From contig NZ_CP053746.1 of NCBI RefSeq assembly GCF_013201545.1, positions 5,222,501-5,286,500 of the forward strand: a DNA stretch of 64,000 nt, given 5' to 3'. The DNA comes from Pseudomonas graminis. GTDB lineage: Bacteria > Pseudomonadota > Gammaproteobacteria > Pseudomonadales > Pseudomonadaceae. The stretch's first letter is position 1. The number at the start of each line of letters is the position of its first letter. A program made the position numbers and the translations under genes. Shown piece by piece: positions 36,261-48,965 of the stretch. The notes under the pieces were generated by a model. That model was not told the DNA's origin. It searched no databases and worked only from the letters and a program-made list of their open reading frames with translations.

Positions 36261-37277
36261 ATGAATCAACGCATCGCCCACCATCAGGACTCCGATCTGT
36301 TCGGCTTGCTGTACGGCTACCGCTTCCGTCCCGGTGAGCCTGGTCGGGAGCTGGATTCGACGGCGGCGCTTGAATGCCTGCGCCAGCCCACCGCGCCGGA
36401 CGAGTTTGTCTGGCTGCACCTGAACCTGACCCACGCCAGCTGTGAACGCTGGCTGAAAACCAACCTCGACCTGCCCGACGAGTTCCTCGAAGCCCTGCAC
36501 GAAGGGTCGCGCTCCACGCGCATCGAACACGTCGACTCTGCCCTGCTCGCCGTGGTCAACGACGTGGTCTTCGACTTCAACCGCGTCTCCACCGACATCG
36601 CCACGTTGTGGGTCTGCGTGCGCAGCAACCTGATGATCTCCGCGCGCCATCAGCCCCTGCGGTCTGTGGACCGGCTGCGCTCCTCGGTCAAGCAGGGCGA
36701 AACCTTCCGCTCCCCCCTTGAGTTACTGGCCCATCTGCTACGCGATCAGAGCGAGGTGCTGAGCCAGTTCATGCGCAAGACCAGCCTCAGCGTCGACAAA
36801 ATCGAAGACCAGCTTCTGTCTCAACGCCTGAGCAACAACCGCTCGGAACTCGGCGCCATGCGACGGGTGCTGGTGCGCCTGCAACGGCTGCTGGCCCTGG
36901 AACCCGGCTCGCTGATGCGCCTGCTGCACCGCCCGCCGCAGTGGCTGCTGGAGGAGGATTTACAGGAGCTGCGGCAATCCACCGAAGAGTCGGCGCTGGT
37001 GATCAGCGACCTCACCGCCCTCGGCGAACGGATCAAACTGCTGCAGGAAGAAATCGCCGCCAACCTCAACGAACAGAGCAGCCGCACGCTGTTCACCCTG
37101 ACCGTCGTCACCGTGCTGGCGCTGCCGATCAACATCGTCGCGGGTTTCTTCGGCATGAACGTCGGCGGTATACCACTGGCGTCCGATCCCCATGGGTTCT
37201 GGGTGCTGGTTGCGCTGGTGGCGACATTTACGTTTATTGCGGGAAGGTGGGCGTTTCGCAAGAGTCGTGACTATTAG
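36261..37277 (+). CDS. CorA-superfamily ZntB-type zinc transporter
   Basis: The 338-residue protein has a large cytoplasmic N-terminal domain with a long helix, then two C-terminal membrane helices. The pore motif GMNVGGIPL matches the ZntB form (GMNxGG) more than the plain CorA GMN. It moves zinc or another divalent cation through a pentameric inner membrane channel. It is single-gene, with no metal-box seen upstream. Confidence 0.87.
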   Translation: MNQRIAHHQDSDLFGLLYGYRFRPGEPGRELDSTAALECLRQPTAPDEFVWLHLNLTHASCERWLKTNLDLPDEFLEALHEGSRSTRIEHVDSALLAVVNDVVFDFNRVSTDIATLWVCVRSNLMISARHQPLRSVDRLRSSVKQGETFRSPLELLAHLLRDQSEVLSQFMRKTSLSVDKIEDQLLSQRLSNNRSELGAMRRVLVRLQRLLALEPGSLMRLLHRPPQWLLEEDLQELRQSTEESALVISDLTALGERIKLLQEEIAANLNEQSSRTLFTLTVVTVLALPINIVAGFFGMNVGGIPLASDPHGFWVLVALVATFTFIAGRWAFRKSRDY

Positions 37278-37407
37278 CGGCAGCGTCATTAGCGCGTCCA
37301 TTGGTCTCTGACCCCAGCAAATCCGCGCAAAACGTGACCCGTGTCGCATCTCTGTCACATTTTGTAATGATCATGGTCATTATCCCTCATCAACAGGATT
37401 GTGCCCC

Positions 37408-39024
37408 ATGGCGACCCCCACACTGGCTCAAGGCTCTCTGCAACAGGGACCCGGACTGAGTGCTCAATTCGGGCGCAAGCCTGGCATGACGACGATGGTG
37501 ATTTTCTTCGTTGTGCTGGCATTGGGCCTGTTCTATACCGGCTACAGCCTCAAGCAGGACATGGACGATCTGGGTACCGTCGTGCTGACCTGGACGCCGT
37601 TCATTCTGCTTGGCGTCGCATTGGTCATCGCGCTGGGCTTTGAGTTCGTCAACGGTTTCCACGACACCGCCAACGCTGTCGCGACGGTCATTTACACCCA
37701 CTCCCTGCCACCGAACTTCGCCGTGGTCTGGTCAGGAACCTTCAACTTTCTGGGCGTGTTGTTTTCCAGCGGCGCGGTGGCGTTCGGCATCATTGCCCTG
37801 CTGCCGGTCGAGCTGATCCTGCAGGTCGGATCATCGGCGGGTTACGCGATGATCTTCGCCCTGCTCATTGCGGCGATCCTGTGGAACCTCGGCACCTGGT
37901 GGCTGGGTCTGCCCGCCTCGTCTTCCCACACGCTGATCGGCTCGATCATCGGCGTCGGTATCGCCAACGCGTTGATGCACGGCCGTGACGGCACCAGCGG
38001 CGTGGACTGGTCTCAGGCGACCAAAGTCGGTTATTCGCTGCTGCTCTCGCCGCTGGTAGGGTTCACCTGCGCCGCGCTGTTGCTGATGGCGCTGCGCATG
38101 TTCGTGAAGAACCGCGCGCTGTACAAAGCGCCGGAAGGCAACAAGCCGCCGCCGATCTGGATTCGCGGCCTGCTGATCCTGACCTGCACCGGCGTGTCCT
38201 TCGCCCACGGTTCAAACGACGGTCAAAAAGGCATGGGTCTGATCATGCTGATTCTGGTGGGTACGCTGCCGATGGCCTACGCGCTGAACCGCGCCATGCC
38301 GGCCGATCAGTCGGTGCAGTTCGCCGCAGTCGCCCAGGTCACCCAACAGGCCCTGACCAAAGCCGCGCCGCTGCCCGCGCCGGCTGATTCACGTCAGACG
38401 CTGTCCACTTACATCCGTGACAAACAGGCCACTCCTGAGCTGGTGCCAGCGCTGGCCGTCATGGCCGGCAAGATCGGCGATCAGGTCGCCAGTTATGGCT
38501 CGCTGGCCAAGGTGCCGGCCGAGGCCACCGCCAACGTGCGAAACGACATGTACCTGACCTCTGAAGCCATCCGCGTGATGGACAAGAACAAGGTCGGCAA
38601 TTTCGACGCAGACACCCAGGCCAAGGTCGATCAGTTCAAGCAGCAGATCGACACCGCGACCCGATTCATTCCGTTGTGGGTCAAGGTGGCCGTGGCGATC
38701 GCGCTGGGCCTGGGCACCATGGTGGGCTGGAAACGCATCGTGATCACGGTCGGTGAGAAGATCGGCAAGACCCATCTGACCTACGCCCAGGGCGCATCGG
38801 CTGAAGTCGTTGCGATGCTGACCATTGGCGCGGCGGACATGTATGGATTGCCGGTCTCGACCACCCACGTGCTGTCCTCCGGGGTGGCCGGCAGCATGGT
38901 CGCCAACGGCTCCGGCCTGCAGATGCGCACCCTGCGCAATCTGGCGATGGCATGGGTGCTGACTCTGCCTGCCGCGATCCTGCTGTCGGGCAGCCTGTAT
39001 TGGCTGTTTACCCAGATTTTCTGA
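37408..39024 (+). CDS. Low-affinity inorganic phosphate transporter (PiT family)
   Basis: The 538-residue protein has about ten helices and both Pit signatures: GFEFVNGFHDTANAVATVIY near the N-terminus and FAHGSNDGQKGMGL in the middle. A soluble insert (about residues 300-415) splits the two halves and is followed by LTIGAADMYGLPVSTTHVLSSG. ATG at 37408 has AGGA ten bases upstream. It symports metal-phosphate with protons. A strong terminator follows. Confidence 0.93.
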   Translation: MATPTLAQGSLQQGPGLSAQFGRKPGMTTMVIFFVVLALGLFYTGYSLKQDMDDLGTVVLTWTPFILLGVALVIALGFEFVNGFHDTANAVATVIYTHSLPPNFAVVWSGTFNFLGVLFSSGAVAFGIIALLPVELILQVGSSAGYAMIFALLIAAILWNLGTWWLGLPASSSHTLIGSIIGVGIANALMHGRDGTSGVDWSQATKVGYSLLLSPLVGFTCAALLLMALRMFVKNRALYKAPEGNKPPPIWIRGLLILTCTGVSFAHGSNDGQKGMGLIMLILVGTLPMAYALNRAMPADQSVQFAAVAQVTQQALTKAAPLPAPADSRQTLSTYIRDKQATPELVPALAVMAGKIGDQVASYGSLAKVPAEATANVRNDMYLTSEAIRVMDKNKVGNFDADTQAKVDQFKQQIDTATRFIPLWVKVAVAIALGLGTMVGWKRIVITVGEKIGKTHLTYAQGASAEVVAMLTIGAADMYGLPVSTTHVLSSGVAGSMVANGSGLQMRTLRNLAMAWVLTLPAAILLSGSLYWLFTQIF

Positions 39025-39051
39025 TGTCGAAGCGTCTCCCGTACTGTCCTT

Positions 39052-39077
39052 CAGGCGCTTCGGCGCCTGTTTTTTTG
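39052..39077 (+). terminator. Rho-independent terminator after the phosphate transporter
   Basis: A 7-bp perfect stem CAGGCGC/GCGCCTG with a TTCG tetraloop is followed by eight T, 28 bases past the stop. Confidence 0.93.
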
Positions 39078-39090
39078 CGCGGTGCTTTTT

Positions 39091-39186
39091 AGTGGGACCG
39101 GCTTCAGCCCAGAAGAGGCCAGTGTGAACACCATCAACCTTGCGGCGTGACGCCCGACGCCTTCCCGGCTAAAGCCAGTCCCACAA
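39091..39186. repeat. Inverted pair of degenerate REP elements
   Basis: A direct copy at 39091-39117 and an inverted copy at 39161-39186 of the CCGGCTTCAGCC type each carry base changes in one arm. The remaining gap up to 39368 is AT-rich and holds the promoter region of the sulfonate gene. Confidence 0.75.
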
Positions 39187-39368
39187 AGCGCGCTCCTCGG
39201 GTTCTTCGCCACGCCAGGACTGGCCGAAGCCCTCTCAGATCCAAACAAACAGGGCATATCTCTAAATATTATAAAAATATGGGATTCAGTTCTTTTACGG
39301 AATAAATCGGAGCCTTTATAACGAGTGCACTTGTTACAAGCCCACCGATTCCGCTTGAAGGATTTCTC

Positions 39369-40505
39369 ATGGATGTTTTCTGGTTTCTACCGACACACGG
39401 CGACGGCCATTACCTGGGCACGACCAAGGGCGCGCGCCCGGTCACGCTCAATTACCTGAAGCAGGTCGCCCAGGCCGCGGATGATCTGGGTTACCACGGC
39501 GTATTGATTCCGACCGGCCGTTCCTGCGAAGACTCCTGGGTGATCGCGTCGGCCCTCGTGCCTTTGACCGAACGCCTGCGTTACCTGGTGGCGATTCGGC
39601 CGGGGATTATTTCTCCCACCGTTTCAGCGCGCATGGCCGCGACCCTGGATCGTTTGTCGGGCGGACGCCTGCTGATCAACGTCGTGACCGGTGGTGACCC
39701 TGATGAAAACCGCGGCGATGGCAGTTTCCTCGATCACAGCGAACGCTACGAAGTCACCGACGAATTCCTGAAGATCTGGCGCCGCGTGCTGCAGGGCGAA
39801 GCCGTGGACTTTGAAGGCAAGCACCTGAGGGTGCAGAACGCCAAAGCACTGTATCCGCCGATTCAGAAGCCCTACCCGCCGCTGTATTTCGGTGGCTCCT
39901 CCGAGGCAGCCCACGAACTGGCCGCCGAGCAGGTCGACGTGTATCTCACCTGGGGCGAGCCCCCTGCCGCCGTGGCCGAGAAACTGGCGGACGTGCGCGA
40001 GCGCGCCGCGCGCAACGGCCGCACCGTCAAGTTCGGCATCCGTCTGCACGTCATCGTCCGCGAAACCAGCGAAGAGGCCTGGAAAGCTGCGGACACCCTG
40101 ATCGAGCACATCAGCGACGACACCATCGCCGCTGCGCAGAAATCCTTTTCGCGTTTCGACTCCGAAGGCCAGCGCCGCATGGCCGCGCTGCACGACGGCC
40201 GCCGCGACAACCTGGAAATCGCCCCCAACCTGTGGGCCGGCGTCGGCCTGGTACGGGGCGGCGCAGGCACGGCGCTGGTGGGCAATCCCCAGGAAGTCGC
40301 CGCACGCATCAAGGAATACGCGGACCTGGGCATCGAAAGTTTCATTTTCTCCGGCTACCCGCACCTGGAAGAAGCCTACCGCTTCGCCGAGCTGGTGTTT
40401 CCGCTGTTGCCTGAGCCGTATCGCAGCCTGGCAGGCCGCGGCATCACCAACCTCACCGGCCCGTTCGGCGAAATGATTGCCAACGATCTGCCGCCGCAGA
40501 AGTAA
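39369..40505 (+). CDS. msuD: FMNH2-dependent methanesulfonate/alkanesulfonate monooxygenase
   Basis: The 378-residue bacterial luciferase-like protein opens with [17 protein letters not shown] and has [26 protein letters not shown] and [20 protein letters not shown], all typical of SsuD/MsuD. The middle of the chain resembles MsuD more than SsuD as I remember them. It releases sulfite from alkanesulfonates with FMNH2 and O2 in sulfur starvation. The sigma-54 regulator gene follows after 106 bases. The usual FMN reductase gene (msuE) is not adjacent, so FMNH2 must come from elsewhere. Confidence 0.85.
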   Translation: MDVFWFLPTHGDGHYLGTTKGARPVTLNYLKQVAQAADDLGYHGVLIPTGRSCEDSWVIASALVPLTERLRYLVAIRPGIISPTVSARMAATLDRLSGGRLLINVVTGGDPDENRGDGSFLDHSERYEVTDEFLKIWRRVLQGEAVDFEGKHLRVQNAKALYPPIQKPYPPLYFGGSSEAAHELAAEQVDVYLTWGEPPAAVAEKLADVRERAARNGRTVKFGIRLHVIVRETSEEAWKAADTLIEHISDDTIAAAQKSFSRFDSEGQRRMAALHDGRRDNLEIAPNLWAGVGLVRGGAGTALVGNPQEVAARIKEYADLGIESFIFSGYPHLEEAYRFAELVFPLLPEPYRSLAGRGITNLTGPFGEMIANDLPPQK

Positions 40506-40611
40506 GTTTCACCGCCCCCCTGGAAACAACCGCTTGCTGCGCGCCCGCGCAGCACGTGGGAAGCGGTTGATCTGCCAGCGCGACAACGGCGACCGCGACA
40601 AGGAGTCCTTC

Positions 40612-41754
40612 ATGACAGCCAGCCTCCCGTTCCAACCACAAGTGACCCCTATGCAGCTATTGACCCTACCGCCCTCGCCAGCCCTGGCGACTTCGATACG
40701 CGCCACCGCGCAGGTGTTCGAAGACCCGAGGTCCCAGGCGCTGCTGGCCCACATCGAGCAAGTTGCACCCAGCGATGCCAGCGTGCTGATCATCGGCGAA
40801 ACCGGCACCGGCAAAGAGTTGGTGGCCCGTCACATTCACAACCTGAGCAGCCGTCGTCACCAGCCCTTCGTGGCGGTCAACTGCGGCGCGTTTTCGGAAT
40901 CACTGGTGGAAGCCGAGCTGTTCGGTCAGGAAAAAGGCGCGTTCACCGGCGCCCTCACCGCCAAGGCCGGCTGGTTTGAGGAAGCCAACGGCGGGACCTT
41001 GTTTCTCGACGAGATCGGCGACCTGCCCCTGGCGATTCAGGTCAAGCTGCTGCGCGTCCTGCAGGAGCGCGAAGTGGTGCGACTGGGCTCGCGCAAAAGC
41101 ACGCCGATCAACGTGCGGGTGCTGGCGGCGACCAACGTTCAACTGGAACGCGCCATCAACGCCGGGCACTTTCGCGAAGACCTGTTCTATCGCCTCAACG
41201 TCGTCAATCTGGAGCTGAGCACCCTGCGCGACCGGCCGGGCGACATCATGCCGCTGAGCCGCCACTTCATCGACGTCTACAGCCAGCGTCTGGGCTGCGG
41301 ACCGATCCAGATCAGCGCCGATGCCGAGCACAAGCTGCGGACCTACGGCTGGCCGGGGAATATTCGCGAGCTGGAGAACGTGATTCACCACACCTTGCTC
41401 ATCTGCCGCAACGGCGTGATTCAGTCCAGCGACCTGCGCCTGTCGAACCTGCGCCTTGAGCGCCAGGAGGATTCAGCCCCCGCCGTCGACGACTCGACCG
41501 ACGCGCTGCTGGCCCGGGCGTTCCAGCGTCTGTTCGAGGAGCAGGCCGGCGCGCTGCACGAGAAGGTCGAAGACGCCCTGTTGCGCGCGGCCTATCGCTT
41601 CAGCCACTGCAACCAGGTGCACACCGCGCAATTGCTGGGGTTGAGTCGCAACGTCGTGCGCGCGCGGCTGATCAAGATCGGCGAACTGGCCGTCAACAAG
41701 CGCCGTCCCGGTGAACAGACCCAGGGTGAACAGATGCTGCATTTGTCGGTGTGA
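40612..41754 (+). CDS. sfnR: Sigma-54-dependent activator SfnR
   Basis: The 380-residue protein lacks a receiver domain and is mainly an AAA+ domain with Walker A GETGTGKE, the sigma-54 contact loop GAFTGA, Walker B GGTLFLDEIGD, and a sensor region ending in TYGWPGNIRELENV. A short C-terminal Fis-type HTH follows (about 330-360, TAQLLGLSRNVVRARL). AAGGAG lies before the ATG. SfnR activates dimethylsulfone/sulfonate genes and is itself made under sulfur limitation, which fits its place after msuD. Confidence 0.88.
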   Translation: MTASLPFQPQVTPMQLLTLPPSPALATSIRATAQVFEDPRSQALLAHIEQVAPSDASVLIIGETGTGKELVARHIHNLSSRRHQPFVAVNCGAFSESLVEAELFGQEKGAFTGALTAKAGWFEEANGGTLFLDEIGDLPLAIQVKLLRVLQEREVVRLGSRKSTPINVRVLAATNVQLERAINAGHFREDLFYRLNVVNLELSTLRDRPGDIMPLSRHFIDVYSQRLGCGPIQISADAEHKLRTYGWPGNIRELENVIHHTLLICRNGVIQSSDLRLSNLRLERQEDSAPAVDDSTDALLARAFQRLFEEQAGALHEKVEDALLRAAYRFSHCNQVHTAQLLGLSRNVVRARLIKIGELAVNKRRPGEQTQGEQMLHLSV

Positions 41755-41785
41755 TCCCACAGCGATGCAACCTGTAGGACTGCGC

Positions 41786-42127
41786 TCACCCCTGACGCGG
41801 TCCTACGATTTCCCCCGCCACTTCGTACGCGTTGAAGATCATCGACGTGGCCCGGTGTCGACGAATCAACTCCCACATGTCCCCTTCGCCCTGCTCGGCG
41901 TTTTCGAACGCACGCTCGCAGTCGGTCTTCGACAGCCATTGCACATGGCTCAACACCCGCTGACGGTCTTCACTGACCTGCACGCTGGCGCGGACAAAGC
42001 CTGGGTAGGTGCGCGTAAACTGCTCGAAACGCTCGTTGAGCGCACCGACCAGCCCGGCCTGATGCTGCGGGTCGACGGCGAACTCAACGAACTGACTGAA
42101 CGGAAGAGTAGCGGCTGCTGGTGTCAT
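41786..42127 (-). CDS. Antibiotic biosynthesis monooxygenase (ABM) domain protein, SoxR target
   Basis: The 113-residue dimeric alpha/beta-barrel protein shows the ABM/YgiN-like pattern: VEFAVDPQHQAGLVGALNERFEQF, a central FVRASVQVSEDRQRVLSHVQW, and a final helix with MWELIRRH. Such small cofactor-free proteins act on quinols or related compounds. The gene is divergent from soxR, and a SoxR-type promoter points toward it. This matches the arrangement of PA2274/PA2273 in P. aeruginosa as I recall it, so a role in redox-cycling drug defence is likely. Confidence 0.83.
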   Translation of the reverse strand: MTPAAATLPFSQFVEFAVDPQHQAGLVGALNERFEQFTRTYPGFVRASVQVSEDRQRVLSHVQWLSKTDCERAFENAEQGEGDMWELIRRHRATSMIFNAYEVAGEIVGPRQG

Positions 42128-42249
42128 AAACGTTCTCCACAGATGACGGTTGTTGCTGAACAGGATGCTGCGCAAACCGGTATGGCCCCATACGTTTCTT
42201 GCGCCGGTGCCCCCACTTGCCAAGCCGGTCCGGCCAAGCGATGCTGCGC

Positions 42250-42280
42250 AGGATAAAACCTCCAGTTAACTGTAGGTCAA
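42250..42280 (-). promoter_or_regulatory. SoxR-activated promoter with SoxR box
   Basis: On the minus strand TTGACC (-35, 42280-42275) and TATCCT (-10, 42255-42250) are separated by 19 bases, the overlong spacer of MerR-family promoters. Over the spacer lies CCTCCAGTTAACTGTAGG (42259-42276), a near-perfect dyad matching the SoxR box. It points at the ABM gene, giving a leader of about 115 bases. Confidence 0.88.
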
Positions 42281-42307
42281 GCGTCGTTCCGCAGACAGGG
42301 AGATTGC

Positions 42308-42769
42308 ATGCTCGCCCAGGACATCCCGCCCATCGCCCGCGAACTCACCGTCGGCCAACTGTCCGCCCGCAGCGGCGTGGCTATTACCGCGCTGCGCTTT
42401 TACGAGGCCAAAGGTTTGATCAGCAGCCAGCGCAACGCCGGCAATCAGCGTCGCTATCCCAGAGATGTGCTGCGCCGCGTGGCGTTGATCAAAACCGCGC
42501 AGCGCCTGGGCATTCCGCTGGCGACCATCCAGACCGCGCTGCAGACCCTGCCTCAGGACCGCGCGCCCAGCGTTGCAGACTGGACCCGGTTATCCGAGCG
42601 CTGGAAAGCCGATTTGGATGAACGCATCAACCGCCTCACCGCCCTGCGCGACCAACTCAATGGCTGCATCGGTTGCGGCTGCCTGTCGATGGAGGCCTGC
42701 CCGCTGCGTAACTTCGGCGACAGCCTGAGCGAGCAAGGCGCCGGGCCGCGCCTGCTGGATCAGGATTGA
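42308..42769 (+). CDS. soxR: Redox-sensing regulator SoxR
   Basis: The 153-residue MerR-family protein has an HTH with LSARSGVAITALRFYEAKGL, a dimerisation helix, and the cysteine cluster CIGCGCLSMEAC (CX2CXCX5C) that holds the [2Fe-2S] centre. GGGAG precedes the ATG. Oxidation of the cluster by phenazines or other redox cyclers activates the promoter at 42250-42280. Pseudomonads lack SoxS, so SoxR controls target genes directly. Its 3' end overlaps the next gene by ten bases, tail to tail. Confidence 0.93.
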   Translation: MLAQDIPPIARELTVGQLSARSGVAITALRFYEAKGLISSQRNAGNQRRYPRDVLRRVALIKTAQRLGIPLATIQTALQTLPQDRAPSVADWTRLSERWKADLDERINRLTALRDQLNGCIGCGCLSMEACPLRNFGDSLSEQGAGPRLLDQD

Positions 42770-43248
42770 AGGTTTTGCGGACTGACCAGGGTGCCAGCGA
42801 GGGTCTGGTCCGCCACTGACAGATGCATCTGCTGCATCGCTTGATTGAGCTGATTAGTGGCCTGAATGAGCGAGTTGGTCATCGCCATGATTTCCATCTG
42901 CAACTGACGCATCTTGCCCTCCCGGGCGCGGGGCGAGAGCGACCGGTCGCTCATGAATGCCTGCATGTCCTGCATGCGTTTGGCAATGCGCTCCTGAATC
43001 GAGCGGATCAGCTTGAGCTGCTCCTTGATCCGGTCAGGCAGGTGCGTGGCGTCGATGTCGGCGTTCTTGTCACCCTTCTTCGCCGCTTTCTGCGCGTCCG
43101 GTGAAAGCAGTACTTCGATGCCCTGACGCACCTGATCGGCGGCGCTGAGGCTCTGTTGCGGGTCGTCAGTGCCGAGGGGGGTCGGCGCAACGGTTTGCGG
43201 CAGCAGTAATGCCGCTTCTGCAGGGTTTCTGAAACTCAAGCTCAACAT
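42760..43248 (-). CDS. Conserved hypothetical helical protein
   Basis: The 162-residue protein starts MLSLSFRNPAEAALLLPQ and has long amphipathic helices from about residue 45, with a Gln/Met-rich segment (about 105-145) that may form a coiled coil. No signal peptide, membrane helix, or known domain was recognised. The ORF extends in frame upstream but the ATG at 43248 gives the most plausible start. It is a single gene with no clear partner. Confidence 0.6.
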   Translation of the reverse strand: MLSLSFRNPAEAALLLPQTVAPTPLGTDDPQQSLSAADQVRQGIEVLLSPDAQKAAKKGDKNADIDATHLPDRIKEQLKLIRSIQERIAKRMQDMQAFMSDRSLSPRAREGKMRQLQMEIMAMTNSLIQATNQLNQAMQQMHLSVADQTLAGTLVSPQNLQS

Positions 43249-43412
43249 GACGACTGGCCTCCATAGCCTTGTCCGATCGCTGACGTCCCTGCCGCCTCGC
43301 GATGAAAAGCGGGCGGTCTTACCGGGTCGATAATGGGCTTTCGGCTCGTTCGGAGGGTGCTTTAGGAGGGGCTGCGGAAAGTGTGTCGCGGTCGACACAA
43401 TTCCCTGCTCAT

Positions 43413-44840
43413 TCAGCTTGGCACGTTGCTCACCGCCGCCAGTCGCGCCGCCAGCGCTTTGGCCTGCAACGCCACGTCGGTCACGGCGGTGCTTTCCCAC
43501 CACAGGCCGCGCAAGGGCGGGCCCATGGCATAGAGCCGCGTCGAGACCCGCCCTTCAGCGTCCATCACCGCGCCACCCGCATCGGCGGCGATCCCCAGCG
43601 CCAGCGGCCCCGGCTGAATCAGGCCACGCGCCAACAGATTGCGCGGCAAGGCACGATCAACCCGGCGCCAGTCGTATTGAATGCCGGTCGAGTTGATCAG
43701 CGCTGCGCCGCTCTCTGTGGTGGCCTTGTCCTGGCCGCGATAGCGAACGCTGATGGAAATCTGACCAGCCTCGGCGCTTCCCACGCTGAGCAATGAAGCG
43801 GCGTGGATGTTCAAGCGCCCTTCGTCGATCAGCCTATCCAGCAAGTGCGCGCTGGGCGGCGGCGAGCGGTGGTGATGGCTTTCCCACCACGGCCGGACAT
43901 GGCGTACGAATTGGCGCCGCTGCAGGTCAGACGCCTGACTCCACAGCCGTGGAATATGCACGCGCACCGTGTCGAGCGGCGCCTGCCAGTCGATGCCCTG
44001 CTCCGCCGCTCGGGCGCACTGCTCGCGCAAGGCCCTGACCAGTTGCCGGGTGCTGCGTATGTTCAGGTCGGCGGCGAGAAAATCCGGCCATGTCGGCGGC
44101 TGACGGCGCACGTGGGGCAGCAGACCGTGGCGGGAAAACACGTCGATGGGCCCGCGATGGCCTGCTTGCTCCAGAGACACCACGGCGTCGACCATGGTCA
44201 GGCCCGAGCCGATGATCAGCACGCGGCCCTGGGGGTCGAGTTGGCCCATGGCGTTTACGTCCCACGGATCGACGGCGGCGGCGTTGAGGGCGTTTGAATC
44301 GCGCTGAGGCGTGCGCGCGGCGGCGAACATGCCCGTTGCCAACACACCGAAGCGGCCGGTCAAATGCTCACCGCTCGCGAGGGTCAGGCGCAGGCCAGCC
44401 GCGTTAGTCTGCAGGTCGGTGACTTCGCCGCGCACGTGCTCGACGGTCGAACCGCACCGCTCGCCGATCAGCCGGGCCTCGGCCAGGCGCTGCTGGACGT
44501 ACAGACCGAAAATCCCTCGGGGCGGAAACAGCTCGGCCACGGGCACTTGCTGTTGATCAGACTCCGGCCAGCCACCGGCGGCGATGTAGTCGGTCAGCCA
44601 GCGGGTGAGATCGTCGACGTCGTCCGGGTCGACGCTCATCCGCGCGGCGTTGCCGTTCAGCGTATGGCCCAGCTCGGTGGCGCTGTAGGCCTCGCCCCGG
44701 CCCAACTCGCTGCGTGACTCGACGATGACGATGCGCCGCTGACCCGGCAGGCGCAGCAGTTGCACCGCCAGCATCGTGCCGCTGAGGCCACCGCCGACGA
44801 TGAGGATGTCGGCGTCAGGTCCCTTGTGTTCAGCGCTCAT
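43413..44840 (-). CDS. FAD/NAD(P)-binding protein (COG4529 type)
   Basis: The 475-residue flavoprotein has a Rossmann FAD motif ILIVGGGLSGTMLAVQLL at the N-terminus and a second dinucleotide site VLIIGSGLTMVDAVVSL at about residue 205. Conserved HTLNGNAARM and C-terminal GPPLRGLWWESTAV are present. GGGGAG lies six bases before ATG 44840. Members of this group include hydroxyacylglutathione-like and siderophore-type hydroxylase relatives, but this subgroup has no proven reaction. Confidence 0.8.
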   Translation of the reverse strand: MSAEHKGPDADILIVGGGLSGTMLAVQLLRLPGQRRIVIVESRSELGRGEAYSATELGHTLNGNAARMSVDPDDVDDLTRWLTDYIAAGGWPESDQQQVPVAELFPPRGIFGLYVQQRLAEARLIGERCGSTVEHVRGEVTDLQTNAAGLRLTLASGEHLTGRFGVLATGMFAAARTPQRDSNALNAAAVDPWDVNAMGQLDPQGRVLIIGSGLTMVDAVVSLEQAGHRGPIDVFSRHGLLPHVRRQPPTWPDFLAADLNIRSTRQLVRALREQCARAAEQGIDWQAPLDTVRVHIPRLWSQASDLQRRQFVRHVRPWWESHHHRSPPPSAHLLDRLIDEGRLNIHAASLLSVGSAEAGQISISVRYRGQDKATTESGAALINSTGIQYDWRRVDRALPRNLLARGLIQPGPLALGIAADAGGAVMDAEGRVSTRLYAMGPPLRGLWWESTAVTDVALQAKALAARLAAVSNVPS

Positions 44841-44916
44841 TGCATCTCCCCTTCTCTTCGCCCCGCAGGCGCGCACGGCTGATTATGGACAGCGTGGCGC
44901 CGGATTCAACCCGACG

Positions 44917-45984
44917 TCAGCCCTTGCGTTTCATGTCCAGCCGCCTTAGATGGCAGGTCACTTCTTCGCGGTCGTGGTACAGCTGCTTGCAACCGATAGC
45001 CACCTTGACGCCGCGCGCCTTGAAGCCGTCTTCGATACGCTCCAGCAAACGCCGCACTTCGGCGTAACGCTGCTTCATCGGCAACTTGAGATTGACCACG
45101 GCCTCGCGGCACAAGCCCTCGCCCAGCCAGGTTTCCAGCAGCGCGGCGTTGCGCGCGGGCTTCTCGACGATGTCGCAAACCATCCAGTCCACCGGCTGAC
45201 GCGGCTTGAAGGTAAAGCCGTCCGCCATCAAGTGCTGCACCAGTCCGGTGTCCATCAGGCTTTCGGCCATCGGCCCGTTATCGATGGCGGTGACCAGCAT
45301 GCCGCGCCGCACCAACTGATAGGTCCAGCCACCGGGTGCTGCACCGAGGTCGACGCCGGTCATGTCGCCCGACAGGCGCTCGTCCCACTGATCCCGGGGG
45401 ATGAAATGGTGCCAGGCCTCTTCGAGCTTGAGGGTCGAGCGGCTCGGCGCTTCCCGGGGGAATTTCAGGCGCGGAATGCCCATGGGCCACATCGCCGAGT
45501 TGTCCGCGTCGGCCAGCCCGAGGAACACTTCGCGCCCGCTTTTGAACGTCAGCAACAAACGCGGCAGGCTCGGGTTGTCGATCAGTTTGCCGGCCTTCTC
45601 CAGCGCCTTGCGCAACGGCGCTTCGAACTTGCGGCAGAAGGTCGAGAGCTCCTTGCCGTCGTTGGTGTCGACCACTTCCAGCCAGAGGCTGCCACACGGG
45701 GCAAACCCGGCCATGTGCTCGAGGATCACGCTGATGCGGTCGGTTTCCGGCAGTTGGACAAACACGCCACGGGCCCACTGCCGGGGGAAAATCAGTTCGT
45801 GGAACTTCAGACTGTTCATCAGCCGCTCGGCGCCATCGGCCTCGGTGCAGATGAATTCGGCAAAGGCGGCGTCAGTCTTCGCCTTGGCGTAGCCGGACAC
45901 CTCGAGGCGGGCGGCGTGCTCGCTGAGCTCCGAGCAGACCTCGCTTTCGAAACCGGGGCGGCAATGCATGAAAAGGGTGTTCAC
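44917..45984 (-). CDS. rlmM: 23S rRNA C2498 2'-O-ribose methyltransferase RlmM
   Basis: The 355-residue protein starts with GTG at 45984 ([17 protein letters not shown]), the usual beginning of RlmM, with AGGAG ten bases upstream; an ATG further up is less likely. An N-terminal THUMP-like domain is followed by a Rossmann methyltransferase with [37 protein letters not shown] and NLKLPMK. The K-D-K-E catalytic pattern fits. It methylates C2498 in domain V of 23S rRNA. It is divergent from acnA. Confidence 0.93.
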   Translation of the reverse strand: MNTLFMHCRPGFESEVCSELSEHAARLEVSGYAKAKTDAAFAEFICTEADGAERLMNSLKFHELIFPRQWARGVFVQLPETDRISVILEHMAGFAPCGSLWLEVVDTNDGKELSTFCRKFEAPLRKALEKAGKLIDNPSLPRLLLTFKSGREVFLGLADADNSAMWPMGIPRLKFPREAPSRSTLKLEEAWHHFIPRDQWDERLSGDMTGVDLGAAPGGWTYQLVRRGMLVTAIDNGPMAESLMDTGLVQHLMADGFTFKPRQPVDWMVCDIVEKPARNAALLETWLGEGLCREAVVNLKLPMKQRYAEVRRLLERIEDGFKARGVKVAIGCKQLYHDREEVTCHLRRLDMKRKG

Positions 45985-46219
45985 GGGACGGTCTCCTCGC
46001 GCGCCACGAATCGGGTCGCGGCGCAAGCTGTACATGAGGACTAACCTCAATGACTCGAAAGCGGCGCATGATAGCCGAATCAGGAACCACTGGCTCAGCC
46101 GGTGGGTCCAGTACTACTCAATGAACATTCAAAGGCGCCGCCCAGAGCGCCGAAGCAATACCCGTCTTACCGTCGATCGCCCGTCCGCGCGTACTGCACG
46201 GACCGTCAAGGAGTCAGTC

Positions 46220-48961
<2,742 letters not shown>

Positions 48962-48965
48962 GCCT

